A stretch of DNA of 64,000 bases from Orientia tsutsugamushi (GTDB lineage Bacteria > Pseudomonadota > Alphaproteobacteria > Rickettsiales > Rickettsiaceae): assembly GCF_900327275.1 (NCBI RefSeq), contig NZ_LS398548.1, positions 930,001-994,000 of the forward strand, given 5' to 3'. The first letter of the stretch is position 1. The number at the start of each line of letters is the position of its first letter. Both the position numbers and the translations under genes were made by a program. The notes beneath the pieces were generated by a model that ran no database searches, was not told where the DNA came from, and worked only from the letters and a program-made list of their open reading frames with translations. Positions 36,661 through 46,164 of this stretch are shown here, one piece after another.

Positions 36661-39287
36661 TGGATTACGTAATATACACATTTGGTGGTGGAGACTTATT
36701 GTGGCATGTGTTTAACGGCATAGGCAGAGTCTTTGCTTCAAATAGCGAATACTTCACTCCAGTAGGCCACTTAGCCTTGACTATTGGCGGCATATGGGCT
36801 GCTACTAGGGCTATTTTTAGAGGAAATATCGGCATCTTTGCTATGGAGTGGTTCTTTCCATCGATATTTATTTTTACGCTGTTATTTGCCCCCAAAGCTA
36901 CTGTTTGGCTGAAGGATGAGGTATCAATGAGTGCACCAGTAAAAGTTGATAATATTCCGATAGGTATAGCAATGTTTGCTTCTCTTTCATCGCAAACGAG
37001 TTACTTTGTGTCCAAAATGTTGGAAAATCATCTTTTACCGGCTTATGAAGGACTATCGAGCAGAAAAACTGGTATTATGTTTGGAGCTAAGGCTGTAGCT
37101 AAGATTCGAGATGTGCAAATACATGATCCAGTAACTTTAACTAATACTAAGGAATTTCTTAGACAATGCTTTATGAAGCCTTACATCATAGGTAATATTC
37201 TAGGTAAAAAAGCAGCTGCTCAACAAACTAACGACATCATAGGATTTATCGAGCAGAATATACCTAATAATTTCGGTATTTATTATCGCGAACCGAGTAA
37301 TTTAGGTATTAGTTTCAAGACATGTAGGCAAGCTACTCCATTAATTAAAGCAGCAATTCATAAAGAATTAAATGAAGGGCTTTTAACAAACTTTGCAGCT
37401 GCGATTGGAGTTCAATCTGATCAATCACACATGTTAAGTCAAAGACTAAAAGTTATGACTGGAGATACACTAAAATATCTACAAAGAGAGCAACAAGACA
37501 TTCATGAATGGATGAAGCAAGCTATGCTTCTCAATGCTAATCGTGAGTCATATGATGACTGGCGTGAGAAGTTTTCATTATCACGAATTTATCCTAATCT
37601 GGTGAGTATGCATGCAATTAGAGGGCTCTTTCAAAAATCATTTTCGTATCTAGTCGCTGGGGAAATGGCTGCTCACATGATGCCTATTTTACAATCTGTT
37701 TTTTTTGCATTAGTAGTTTCAATGATCTTTATTGTATTTCCAATGGGCTTACTGCCTGGTGGTTACAACATACTCAAAACATGGATTCTATTAATAATAT
37801 GGGTCAGCAGCTGGCCAGTATTTTTTACAATAATCCATTGTCTAGGAATGATCAGCTTATCCAGTAAATCTGGAGCTTTCGGTAGTGATTATGGTCTGAA
37901 TATGCTATCGCAAGGAAGCTTTGCAGAGATGATTTTATATAGCTATGCGACGTTTCAAATGCTTGCATCATCAATACCAATGCTTTCTTGGTCAGTGATA
38001 AAAGCTTGCGCTCATGCTACAGCTAACTTAGCCAGCCAGTTCTCTCCTATACAAGTTGCTAGCAGCTTAGGAAGTAATATAGTCGACAATAACTTGAGTA
38101 TGGATAATTACAGCATAGGCAATAGAACTATTTCTCAACAAAACCTAGCTCCTTTATTACATATGGCTGATAATATTATCGATTATGGTAGCTACAAAAT
38201 CATTACTGGAAATAATGGCGAGCAATTTGTAATTCAAACTGTACATTCATTAGAAACAAACTTCCGCTCTTCTGCCATGCTACAAGCTGGATATCAAAAC
38301 CAGTTTTTGAGTTCTCAGAGCAGGCTTAATTCACTGACACAAAAAGAGGCCAATCTTATTTCAACAGGAAACTCCATGGCCATGGAAATAGCTGAAAAGT
38401 TAACTCATGATGAAGCTCTGTATATAGGTCTAACTGAGAGCGAATACCAAGCTCTGCAAAATGTAAGTTCCGATAGTGAATCCTTTAGTCAGCATACAGG
38501 TAGTAGCCACAGTAAAAGTAGTGGTACAAGTGCTGATATTGGTGGTGGAGCGTTTTTTGCACAAGTTAGAGTTTTTGGAAACAATAAAAATGAACAAAAT
38601 AAAGGTATAACAGCAAATCAACAACAATCACATAGTGAAGCATTATCAAAAATTCAAAGCGCAGTTCAAGAAGGAAAATTTAGTAGTACAAATAGTGAGG
38701 TGAAGTCATTAAGTAAAAATCTTAGTGATAACCTTTCTGAGCAACAATCTGTTGGGCAAGAAATAGCTAAAACTAAACAAGAAATGGAGCAACTTAGTTA
38801 CAGCATGAATTATGTATCTCAAAACTCTATCACTATTGATCGTAACATCAATGAACTTGTATTAAATGAAATTATTGCTCAAAATCCTGAAATAAGAAGC
38901 AAGGAGCAAGCAGCTATATGGATAATGCATCACTCTGCTGAAGCAGAAAAAATTGCTTTTGAGGTTGCTAAAATCAACAATGAAGTACCTAAAGATTTGA
39001 ATGATCATATCAATGATGCTAACTTTTCGACTAAAAAAGATCTACAATCAGATTTTTATAAAAATGTTGAGCAATTAGAAGCTATCTATGATAAAGGCAA
39101 TCAAATGCATTCTCAAAATATAGAACAAACTTTTATTGATAATGAAAAAGTAGAGAATCTTGATCGAATTTCTGATAGTATTAAGAATAAGACTAAAGAA
39201 ATACAGAATGAATTTAATAATACGTCTAATTCAGCAGTTATTTTGACTGGTAAACAAGCAGTAAAAAATTTAAAGGATAATAAATGA
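36660..39287 (+). CDS. traG: TraG, F-type T4SS
   Basis: The 875-residue inner-membrane protein has N-terminal helices (about 25-75), further helices (about 340-470) and a long polar C-terminal domain rich in S, N and Q with coiled segments (about 490-875). The N-terminal part acts in pilus assembly and the C-terminal part in mating-pair stabilisation and entry exclusion. It is somewhat shorter than F TraG. Confidence 0.9.
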   Translation: MDYVIYTFGGGDLLWHVFNGIGRVFASNSEYFTPVGHLALTIGGIWAATRAIFRGNIGIFAMEWFFPSIFIFTLLFAPKATVWLKDEVSMSAPVKVDNIPIGIAMFASLSSQTSYFVSKMLENHLLPAYEGLSSRKTGIMFGAKAVAKIRDVQIHDPVTLTNTKEFLRQCFMKPYIIGNILGKKAAAQQTNDIIGFIEQNIPNNFGIYYREPSNLGISFKTCRQATPLIKAAIHKELNEGLLTNFAAAIGVQSDQSHMLSQRLKVMTGDTLKYLQREQQDIHEWMKQAMLLNANRESYDDWREKFSLSRIYPNLVSMHAIRGLFQKSFSYLVAGEMAAHMMPILQSVFFALVVSMIFIVFPMGLLPGGYNILKTWILLIIWVSSWPVFFTIIHCLGMISLSSKSGAFGSDYGLNMLSQGSFAEMILYSYATFQMLASSIPMLSWSVIKACAHATANLASQFSPIQVASSLGSNIVDNNLSMDNYSIGNRTISQQNLAPLLHMADNIIDYGSYKIITGNNGEQFVIQTVHSLETNFRSSAMLQAGYQNQFLSSQSRLNSLTQKEANLISTGNSMAMEIAEKLTHDEALYIGLTESEYQALQNVSSDSESFSQHTGSSHSKSSGTSADIGGGAFFAQVRVFGNNKNEQNKGITANQQQSHSEALSKIQSAVQEGKFSSTNSEVKSLSKNLSDNLSEQQSVGQEIAKTKQEMEQLSYSMNYVSQNSITIDRNINELVLNEIIAQNPEIRSKEQAAIWIMHHSAEAEKIAFEVAKINNEVPKDLNDHINDANFSTKKDLQSDFYKNVEQLEAIYDKGNQMHSQNIEQTFIDNEKVENLDRISDSIKNKTKEIQNEFNNTSNSAVILTGKQAVKNLKDNK

Positions 39288-39299
39288 TTAGTAATTAAT

Positions 39300-40439
39300 A
39301 TGAAAAACGTGTGTAAAAAATTAGCCATTATTTTATCATTAATATTATTAAATACAGCACCTGTTGCAGCAGAGCAAAGCATACAACAAGATTTAATTCA
39401 AGATAGAGCTATACTAGCTAAAGAATATTTTAATATTGGAAGCTCTTTTTTAAAATTAAAAAAATATCAAGAAGCTATAGAAAATTTTGATATTGCTATT
39501 AAGTATGATCCAAGTTATGCGTCAGCATATAATAGTAAAGGAATAGCTTTAGATGATCTTGGAAAGCCACTAAAAGCTGTAGAAAATTTTAATTTGGCTA
39601 TTAAATACGATTCTGGTTTTGCTGAAGCATATAATAACAAGGCTGTATCATATGGAAAGTTAGGAAAAGATAAAGAAGCTATAGTACTTTGTGATCTTGC
39701 TATTAAATATAAACCTAACTATGTAACTGCTTATAATACAAAAGGAGGTTCTTTAGCTATATTAGGACAGTATGAAGAAGCAATGGAAAACTTTGATATT
39801 GCTATTAGGTATAATTCTAGTTATCCAGAAGCTTATTATAACAAAGGTACAGTATTAATGAAGTTAGGGTACATTCAAGAGGCTATTGAAAACTATGATA
39901 TAGCTATTAGATATAGATCAAATTATTCAGAAGCATATCATAATAAAGGTTTAACTTTAGCATTTTTAGGACAATTGCAGAATGCAATAGAACATTTTGA
40001 TTTAGCTATTAAATACGATCCTAATGATGCAACAGCATACTGTAATAAATGTTATGTGCTAAGTATGTTAAAAAGGTATTCAGAAGCAATAGAAAACTGC
40101 AATCTAGCAATTAAATACAATCCGAATTGTGCAGAGGCTTACTACCGTAGAGGAATGATTTTTGAAAAATTAGGAAAACATCAAAAAGCAGTAGAAAATC
40201 TTGATATAGCTATTAAGTACAAACCTAATTTTGCTGAAAATTATCTTGAAAAAGGAATATCATTAGTAAACTTAGGGCAGTACTCAAGCGCTAAAGAGAA
40301 TTTTAAGTTAGCTATTAAATATATGCCTAATTTTATAGCAGAATATGAAGCAACAATAAAAAGGTTAACAGAATTCGAGAATTTTACTATTGCAAAAGAC
40401 TATGAGCAAAAACTACAGATATTGAAAAAATACTCTTGA
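39300..40439 (+). CDS. Secreted tetratricopeptide-repeat protein
   Basis: The 379-residue protein has a signal peptide (cut near V-A-A) and about nine 34-residue TPR units. The repeats share a core such as Y-N-K-G-x-x-L-x-x-L-G and E-A-I-E-N-F-D-I-A-I-K-Y. The repeats are very alike, suggesting recent internal expansion. It lies within the tra operon between traG and traD, 12 bp after traG. TPR proteins of this kind are common in Orientia and some are effectors; this one may instead serve the apparatus. Confidence 0.8.
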   Translation: MKNVCKKLAIILSLILLNTAPVAAEQSIQQDLIQDRAILAKEYFNIGSSFLKLKKYQEAIENFDIAIKYDPSYASAYNSKGIALDDLGKPLKAVENFNLAIKYDSGFAEAYNNKAVSYGKLGKDKEAIVLCDLAIKYKPNYVTAYNTKGGSLAILGQYEEAMENFDIAIRYNSSYPEAYYNKGTVLMKLGYIQEAIENYDIAIRYRSNYSEAYHNKGLTLAFLGQLQNAIEHFDLAIKYDPNDATAYCNKCYVLSMLKRYSEAIENCNLAIKYNPNCAEAYYRRGMIFEKLGKHQKAVENLDIAIKYKPNFAENYLEKGISLVNLGQYSSAKENFKLAIKYMPNFIAEYEATIKRLTEFENFTIAKDYEQKLQILKKYS

Positions 40440-40444
40440 GATAG

Positions 40445-42199
40445 ATGAATTTTCAGAATCAAGGAAATTTCACCAGAGGATCGCAGTTATTTGCCCATAA
40501 GTTAAGAATGTTTGGGCAAGGTAGTACCAACGTTTTTATAATTGGATTAGGATTATCGATATTCTGGATTATATGTCGATTATATCAAAAAGTTTTTCTG
40601 AGCAGCTTGTATTATTTTGCAATTGAAAGATATGTGCAGCTTAAGCTAGCAATTGGTGAGCATTTTTATGATATCGATCAAATAGGCATTAAGTTTTATA
40701 GTTTAAGGTTTAAAAAATGGATGCACCTCAATGCTCAAGACTTTTTGCATGAGTTTTATACAAGCCAACATGGATTTAAAATACAGCAATTATTGGAATT
40801 CTTAATTAATTCAGCATTGTTAGAAGGATTAATTGTTTTTGCTATTGGTGTGATAATCTCAATTGTTTTCTTTACGGCTCAAGGTAAAAAAACGATTATT
40901 AAGGCCAAAATTAGAGGTGCTGATTTTGTAGGATACAAATGCTTAGCCAAAATGCTAAAAAGCGCTAAAAAGGCCTCTAAAATCCGTTTTGGAGGCTTGC
41001 CATTAGTAAAGAATAGTGAAAGGCTACACATTCTTATTACTGGAACAACAGGTACTGGTAAAACTAATATGCTTAATGAACTGCTACCACAGATTCGATT
41101 ACACAAAGATCGAGCGATAATTGTAGACACCACTGGAGCTTTTACTGATAGATTTTTTGATCATAAATGTGATAAGCTGCTTAATCCTTTTGAAAAAAAT
41201 AGTGAACAATGGTTGCCTTGGAATGATTGTTTTGAAGCAGCTGATTTTCATGATATAGCTAGTAGTTTTAGTAATTATACTCCTAAACTTGATGACTTTT
41301 TTGCTAAAAATGCTGAATTAGTCTTGTCTGAAGCATTGAAGCTATATAAGGATGATAAAGATATCATAAAACTAATTCATACAATCATTTACTCTGATAA
41401 TAGACAATTTGCAAAAGCTTTTAGAAGCACTGCCGTATCAGGTATTATAAGCGAAAGCGCGCTCGAGACTTCTGCAGGAATTCAATCTACGCTTGGAAAG
41501 AATATTACTTCGCTACAATATTTAAAGCCTGGAGGTAGTTTTAGCATAAAAGAATGGTTTAGTAATTCTGATGAAACTAGCTGGCTATTTATCACAGCTA
41601 ACCCAAATCAAAGAGCTACTTTATGCCCACTTATTTCAGCATGGATAAGCATAGCTATCAAGGCTTTGATGTGTAGAAATCCTAATCATGATAACAAAAA
41701 CATGTGGTTTATACTCGATGAATTGCCAGCTCTACAAAAAGTTTCGTCTTTACCAGTTGCTTTAGCTGAAAGTAGAAAGTATGGAGGCTGCTTTGTTGCT
41801 GGATTGCAGAACATTCATCAATTAGAAGCAATATATGGAGCTGCTGAATGTGCTTCTATGCTGGATTTGTTTAATAGTAAATTTATTTTTCGAGTTAGTG
41901 ATCAGGCTACGGCTTATAAATCAGCATTAACACTAGGTGAGCAAGAAATTATTGAAACTCAAGAAAACTTGTCATATGGATCAAATACTATGCGAGATGG
42001 AGTAAATATGAATAATGTTGAGCGTAAAAAGATTTTAGTTATGCCATCTGAAATTATGAACCTACCAGACCTAACTTGTTATGTAAAGCTTGCTGGTAAC
42101 TTTCCTATCACAAAACTAACTATGCAGCTACAAAACTTAAATACAGCTTTTGTTTGGGGATATAAATTGCTCAAAAAACTTAAGTTAGTAGAGTATTAA
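40445..42199 (+). CDS. traD: TraD, type IV coupling protein
   Basis: The 584-residue VirD4-like ATPase has two N-terminal membrane helices (about 30-50 and 125-145), Walker A I-T-G-T-T-G-T-G-K-T-N and Walker B W-F-I-L-D-E-L-P-A-L-Q. It carries relaxosome DNA to the channel. It is the last gene of the plus-strand tra operon and shares a terminator with the convergent gene. Confidence 0.93.
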   Translation: MNFQNQGNFTRGSQLFAHKLRMFGQGSTNVFIIGLGLSIFWIICRLYQKVFLSSLYYFAIERYVQLKLAIGEHFYDIDQIGIKFYSLRFKKWMHLNAQDFLHEFYTSQHGFKIQQLLEFLINSALLEGLIVFAIGVIISIVFFTAQGKKTIIKAKIRGADFVGYKCLAKMLKSAKKASKIRFGGLPLVKNSERLHILITGTTGTGKTNMLNELLPQIRLHKDRAIIVDTTGAFTDRFFDHKCDKLLNPFEKNSEQWLPWNDCFEAADFHDIASSFSNYTPKLDDFFAKNAELVLSEALKLYKDDKDIIKLIHTIIYSDNRQFAKAFRSTAVSGIISESALETSAGIQSTLGKNITSLQYLKPGGSFSIKEWFSNSDETSWLFITANPNQRATLCPLISAWISIAIKALMCRNPNHDNKNMWFILDELPALQKVSSLPVALAESRKYGGCFVAGLQNIHQLEAIYGAAECASMLDLFNSKFIFRVSDQATAYKSALTLGEQEIIETQENLSYGSNTMRDGVNMNNVERKKILVMPSEIMNLPDLTCYVKLAGNFPITKLTMQLQNLNTAFVWGYKLLKKLKLVEY

Positions 42200-42219
42200 T
42201 TCGAAAAATTAATACTCTA
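42189..42219. terminator. Bidirectional terminator between traD and rpn
   Basis: A perfect 13-bp stem TAGAGTATTAATT / AATTAATACTCTA has a 5-nt loop CGAAA. It overlaps both stop codons and is followed by T-rich sequence on the plus strand (GTTATTTTTT). Confidence 0.8.
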
Positions 42220-43180
42220 TGTTATTTTTTAAATTAATCACTTCTTCTTTTGACAATCCGGTATTTTCAGAAATAAATTCAACTGAAAAGCCAGCTTTTA
42301 ATAAGTTCATTGCAAGCTCTTGTGCAGCTTCAGCTCTGCCTTCAGCTCTGCCTTCAGCTCTGCCTTTAGCTATGCCTTTAGCTATGCCTTTAGTCTCACC
42401 AATCTCTATACCTTCATCAATATATTTTGCAGCAATAGTTCTCATAATATTACTTTTTTCTTCTTCAGATAAATACTTAGCCAGAACCTGCTCTAATTCT
42501 GGTTGCTGACTCTCTAGTAATTTAGTATCAGTATACCATAAAAATGATCTTAGGTAAACATAACCTTTTTCTTTATCAAGTATTAAAACATGTTTGAACT
42601 TTATTAGAAACTCTTCCCAAAGCTTTAACATATCTCGTTGATGAATGTGCTTTAGCATATATTCGAGCATTCCGATATGCTTTTTCCTAACAATTTCATC
42701 ATTCGACATACTTTGCAAATCGACTAATTGATAGTCAGAAGTCATTAATTGCTTAGCTATCATTGAATCGGTAAATAAATCCCACAAATTCCTAGGTGCT
42801 TTGTAGACCTCTTTGCCGTTGTAGATCACTAAATTATACACTAATGGTAATTTAGTTTTTTCTTTCTTATGCCTTTCGCACAATAACAATGTGTATCTCC
42901 ATAACCGCAGAGCTGTCCAATAATCGACGGTTGATTGAGCTTCAATTAATATATAAATAAAAGCATTGCCATGCTTTTTGGTTGCAACTCTATAGACGAT
43001 ATCGCTGTATTTTTTCTTTAACGATTCTTCTATATAACTCTCTTGCTCTACTTTTATTTGTGATAAATCTATTAAACTCTTGAAATCGCTTGGTAAATAA
43101 TACTCTAGAAATTCTTGTGCAGCAACTGGATCGCTCATGATTGTCTTTGCCAATGAATCATGCTTTAATTTTTTTGTCAT
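42209..43180 (-). CDS. Rpn-family recombination-promoting nuclease
   Basis: The 323-residue protein of the PD-(D/E)XK Rpn/transposase_31 family starts H-D-S-L-A-K-T-I-M-S-D-P and has Y-S-D-I-V-Y-R-V then Y-I-L-I-E-A-Q-S-T, which supply the D and E/Q-x-K-like core. The C-terminus contains short repeats (A-K-G-I-A-K-G-R-A-E-G) before a helix-turn-helix-like tail. These proteins nick DNA and are numerous in Rickettsiales. It is convergent with traD. Confidence 0.85.
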   Translation of the reverse strand: MTKKLKHDSLAKTIMSDPVAAQEFLEYYLPSDFKSLIDLSQIKVEQESYIEESLKKKYSDIVYRVATKKHGNAFIYILIEAQSTVDYWTALRLWRYTLLLCERHKKEKTKLPLVYNLVIYNGKEVYKAPRNLWDLFTDSMIAKQLMTSDYQLVDLQSMSNDEIVRKKHIGMLEYMLKHIHQRDMLKLWEEFLIKFKHVLILDKEKGYVYLRSFLWYTDTKLLESQQPELEQVLAKYLSEEEKSNIMRTIAAKYIDEGIEIGETKGIAKGIAKGRAEGRAEGRAEAAQELAMNLLKAGFSVEFISENTGLSKEEVINLKNNIEY

Positions 43181-43231
43181 ATTTTTTCACTCTATAGTTT
43201 TTTAAATAAAAAATGCTGTGTCATACTCTGC

Positions 43232-45913
43232 CTAGTGTTTCGGACATAATCCTGGTTGTATATTAGTTTGTATTGATTCAATTTTTTCATTAAGTTTTCT
43301 TATTTCAGGGCTGATAATATTTCTAACAGCATATAATCCTTGAGTTTTTAATACATTATTGAAGTCATTTTTGACTGTACAGACTACTGCTTCCTTATCC
43401 TCTAGAACTTTTTCAGCTTTTTCAGTATTTACGTCATTTTTAACTGCTAGAATGATCTTTTCTTTTGGGCCAGGATTATAGTTTTGCAAATTTTCGGCTT
43501 CAATTGCACATAAGATTTTTCCTTCAACTCCAGCTTGTTGAATGGTTAACGCTGTTTCAATATCCTTTGTAATGATTGTTACAGGTGAGTATTTTGAATT
43601 CTGTTGAGCAATTTCAGCAAATGACCCACTAATTGTACCAACAGATTTTTCAGCTACATCAGCTTTATTACATGTTTTTGAATTCAGAGCTAATATCTTA
43701 GCTCCAGTAATTTCATCTTTGTCATTTTTAACAAAAATAGTGAGTGCAGGCCAGGATTTTTGAGTCTCTTCATCAAAAACCATATTTGCCCTTAAATTAG
43801 GATTATTAAAGATTTTTGAACTATAAATTCCTTTATGGTTTTCTAGATATTTATTAACTACTATCGTTTCCACCTTAGCTTCCTCTTTTTGTTTAAAGTA
43901 GTATAGAGATGACGATTTATTATACAATTCTTTAACATTCGTAATATCATTTTGTTTTGCTATACTATTATTTTCTGTTTGAGTAAGTTTGGTTGTTTCA
44001 ACTGCCTTAGTTAGTTTAGTAATTTCAGGTTCTATAATGTCTCTAATTGACTGGTCTCCACAACTTTGCAACAGATTATTAAAATCACCATTTTCTGGTG
44101 GTTTGACTATACAAGTTATCGCTCCCTTCATTTCTAACGTTTTTGCAGCTTTAATTACAGTATTATTAGTTATAGGATTTTTGCTATCATTATCTGCTGC
44201 AATGATGATTTTTTCACCAGGAAATGGTGAATAATTTCTCAAATTCGAAATTCCTGCACTAGCAATGATATTACCTTTAATGCCTGATTGCTGCAAGCTC
44301 AATGCTGTTTCAGCGCCTTCTGCTATAATTGTTATATTAGGGTCATTCGCATTTCGCTTTGCGATTGTTATGAACGATCCGCTGATTTTGCCGAAAGATC
44401 TTCTGTTAATTAAAATATTCGCCTTATCTCCTGCCGAATTTAGATATACGGCCTGTACTCCGGTAATTTCCCCTTTTGAATTTCTTGCAAATGCTGTAAA
44501 TGCTGGATAATTTTCTCTCGTTTGAGTATCAAACAGTATACTTCCTTTTAAGTCTGAACTTGCGGTGCTTTTGTCAAAAGTAATACCACGATTTTCAAGA
44601 TACTTTTTTACTATTTCAACTTCTGCGCTTGGGCTCGTATCTATCTCATAACCATGTATTCTGCTTGATCGTTCATACAAGTTTTGAACTTTTGCGATTT
44701 TAACACTTTCAGATTGTTGAGTGTATTGTTGAGAATCGTCAGTCTTAGGCGGTCTCTGATACCGTTGACTAATATTAGACATTCCAACCATACTTTTCAA
44801 ATATTCCTTTGCCTCAAAAAAGCTGTATCCTCTTTCTCTTTGAGCCAGGGATAATAAATCACCCTTTTGTCCTGTACTAAAGTCATACCATTTTCCAGCG
44901 TACTTGCCCTCGGTGGTTACTTGTATTTTGCCAGTGTCTCCCCAACGTAATTTTCCGTATGTAGATAGGCGCTTATTTGGATCTCCAAGAATATCACGAG
45001 CTATAGTGTCAGCTCTATAAGCTATTGCATCCTTCAATTTTTGTAGGTCTTCCTCGCTATTTGAATAATAATCGTTTTTTCTATAGTTTTGAGCAGATTG
45101 ATATTGCCTTACTTCATTTGCTTGAACATCATTATTCTCCTCTTTTGAATTGATAGAGTCTGTCTTAGCTGTGCTAAGCTGCTCTATTAGGTTAGCAACA
45201 TTTTTTGTAGCTTGCACATTGTAGTACAGCCGTACTTGCTCTGCATTCCCTATCATGCTTATGTTAGAACTTTCTATTCCTACACCATTATTATGAAGAA
45301 CATATACATCTTTTTTGACAGCTGTTTGTGGGTTACAAACTGTTGTAGCATATCCATGTTTAAAGCTTATTTTATTCAAATCAAAGCTTACCTCGTTTCC
45401 TGTATCTGTCTTAGCTACAAACTTATTTTCATCAATTGATACTAGAGTTGCAAATTCACTGTTTTGTATTTGTAAATCCTTATCGTTTGTTTGAAAGATA
45501 ATTCGGTCTCCAGCCATGTAGTTAGCATATTTTTTTGATTCAGCTCCTGAAATTAAAATGCTGTATTCTGTACCTTTTAGATCACCATTTTCCTTCATGT
45601 AGTTTCTGATGTTTTGATTAATATTTTCAGCTTCTTTATGGTCAGCAATTATCAAACGATCCTGCAGCTCAAATTTACTATTCTTCCAATCATTGATTAA
45701 TTGGTTTATTGATTCTTTTAGAGTGTTATCAGCTCTCAAGCTATTATTATCACTAAGTAGCACTATGCCATCAGCAATATCACCATTTGTCAGCTTTACA
45801 GCCACGTTGTGGTTCCAGCTGTTAGCCTTAGAATTTTCTATCTCTGTTTTTGAATTATGAATGTTATTGAAATTATTTGAATCATTGATTTTGTCAGTCA
45901 TATAAAACCTCAC
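43232..45913 (-). CDS. TraA_Ti-derived protein: helicase remnant, primase and Toprim domains
   Basis: The 893-residue protein has four parts. The first (about 1-240) is homologous to the C-terminal helicase half of the TraA relaxase at 46165. It shares Y-M-A-G-D-R-I-I-F-Q and D-L-Q-I-Q-N-S-E-F-A-T-L, but the helicase motifs are lost (P-Q-T-A-V-K-K in place of V-Q-G-A-S-I-K). The second (about 280-370) resembles plasmid primase domains (W-Y-D-F-S-T-G-Q-K-G-D-L-L). Third and fourth are two tandem Toprim-like domains. The first has I-I-A-E-G-A-E-T-A-L and I-A-A-D-N-D, the catalytic pattern. The second is degenerate (I-T-K-D-I-E-T-A-L). Residue limits are estimates. Confidence 0.75.
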   Translation of the reverse strand: MRFYMTDKINDSNNFNNIHNSKTEIENSKANSWNHNVAVKLTNGDIADGIVLLSDNNSLRADNTLKESINQLINDWKNSKFELQDRLIIADHKEAENINQNIRNYMKENGDLKGTEYSILISGAESKKYANYMAGDRIIFQTNDKDLQIQNSEFATLVSIDENKFVAKTDTGNEVSFDLNKISFKHGYATTVCNPQTAVKKDVYVLHNNGVGIESSNISMIGNAEQVRLYYNVQATKNVANLIEQLSTAKTDSINSKEENNDVQANEVRQYQSAQNYRKNDYYSNSEEDLQKLKDAIAYRADTIARDILGDPNKRLSTYGKLRWGDTGKIQVTTEGKYAGKWYDFSTGQKGDLLSLAQRERGYSFFEAKEYLKSMVGMSNISQRYQRPPKTDDSQQYTQQSESVKIAKVQNLYERSSRIHGYEIDTSPSAEVEIVKKYLENRGITFDKSTASSDLKGSILFDTQTRENYPAFTAFARNSKGEITGVQAVYLNSAGDKANILINRRSFGKISGSFITIAKRNANDPNITIIAEGAETALSLQQSGIKGNIIASAGISNLRNYSPFPGEKIIIAADNDSKNPITNNTVIKAAKTLEMKGAITCIVKPPENGDFNNLLQSCGDQSIRDIIEPEITKLTKAVETTKLTQTENNSIAKQNDITNVKELYNKSSSLYYFKQKEEAKVETIVVNKYLENHKGIYSSKIFNNPNLRANMVFDEETQKSWPALTIFVKNDKDEITGAKILALNSKTCNKADVAEKSVGTISGSFAEIAQQNSKYSPVTIITKDIETALTIQQAGVEGKILCAIEAENLQNYNPGPKEKIILAVKNDVNTEKAEKVLEDKEAVVCTVKNDFNNVLKTQGLYAVRNIISPEIRKLNEKIESIQTNIQPGLCPKH

Positions 45914-45969
45914 CTTCGCATCACTAAATTGTTTTGTGGTATAAATATTTGATATTTTTACCGTTTGAA

Positions 45970-46098
45970 TTATAATTTTATTGCTAAGTGATTATTGAGA
46001 TAGTTTTCTAACAGATGCAGATCTTCAAAATTCCAGCGCTTCCAATATTCTCTTAGCAAGGCATAATGCGAATTACAAAAATCGCTTTCGGTTATCAT
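45970..46098 (-). CDS. Small ORF between the two TraA-like genes
   Basis: The 42-residue frame starts at ATG 46098 and ends at 45970. It contains an aromatic/leucine-rich stretch (R-E-Y-W-K-R-W-N-F-E-D-L-H-L-L). It fits on the same strand between the two larger genes. No family is recognised and there is no strong ribosome site, so it is uncertain. Confidence 0.3.
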   Translation of the reverse strand: MITESDFCNSHYALLREYWKRWNFEDLHLLENYLNNHLAIKL

Positions 46099-46164
46099 TT
46101 TTTATCTTATTTTGTAATTCGCCCTGTGAATGAATAGCTTACATTCAATTTCAAATCTTCAGCA

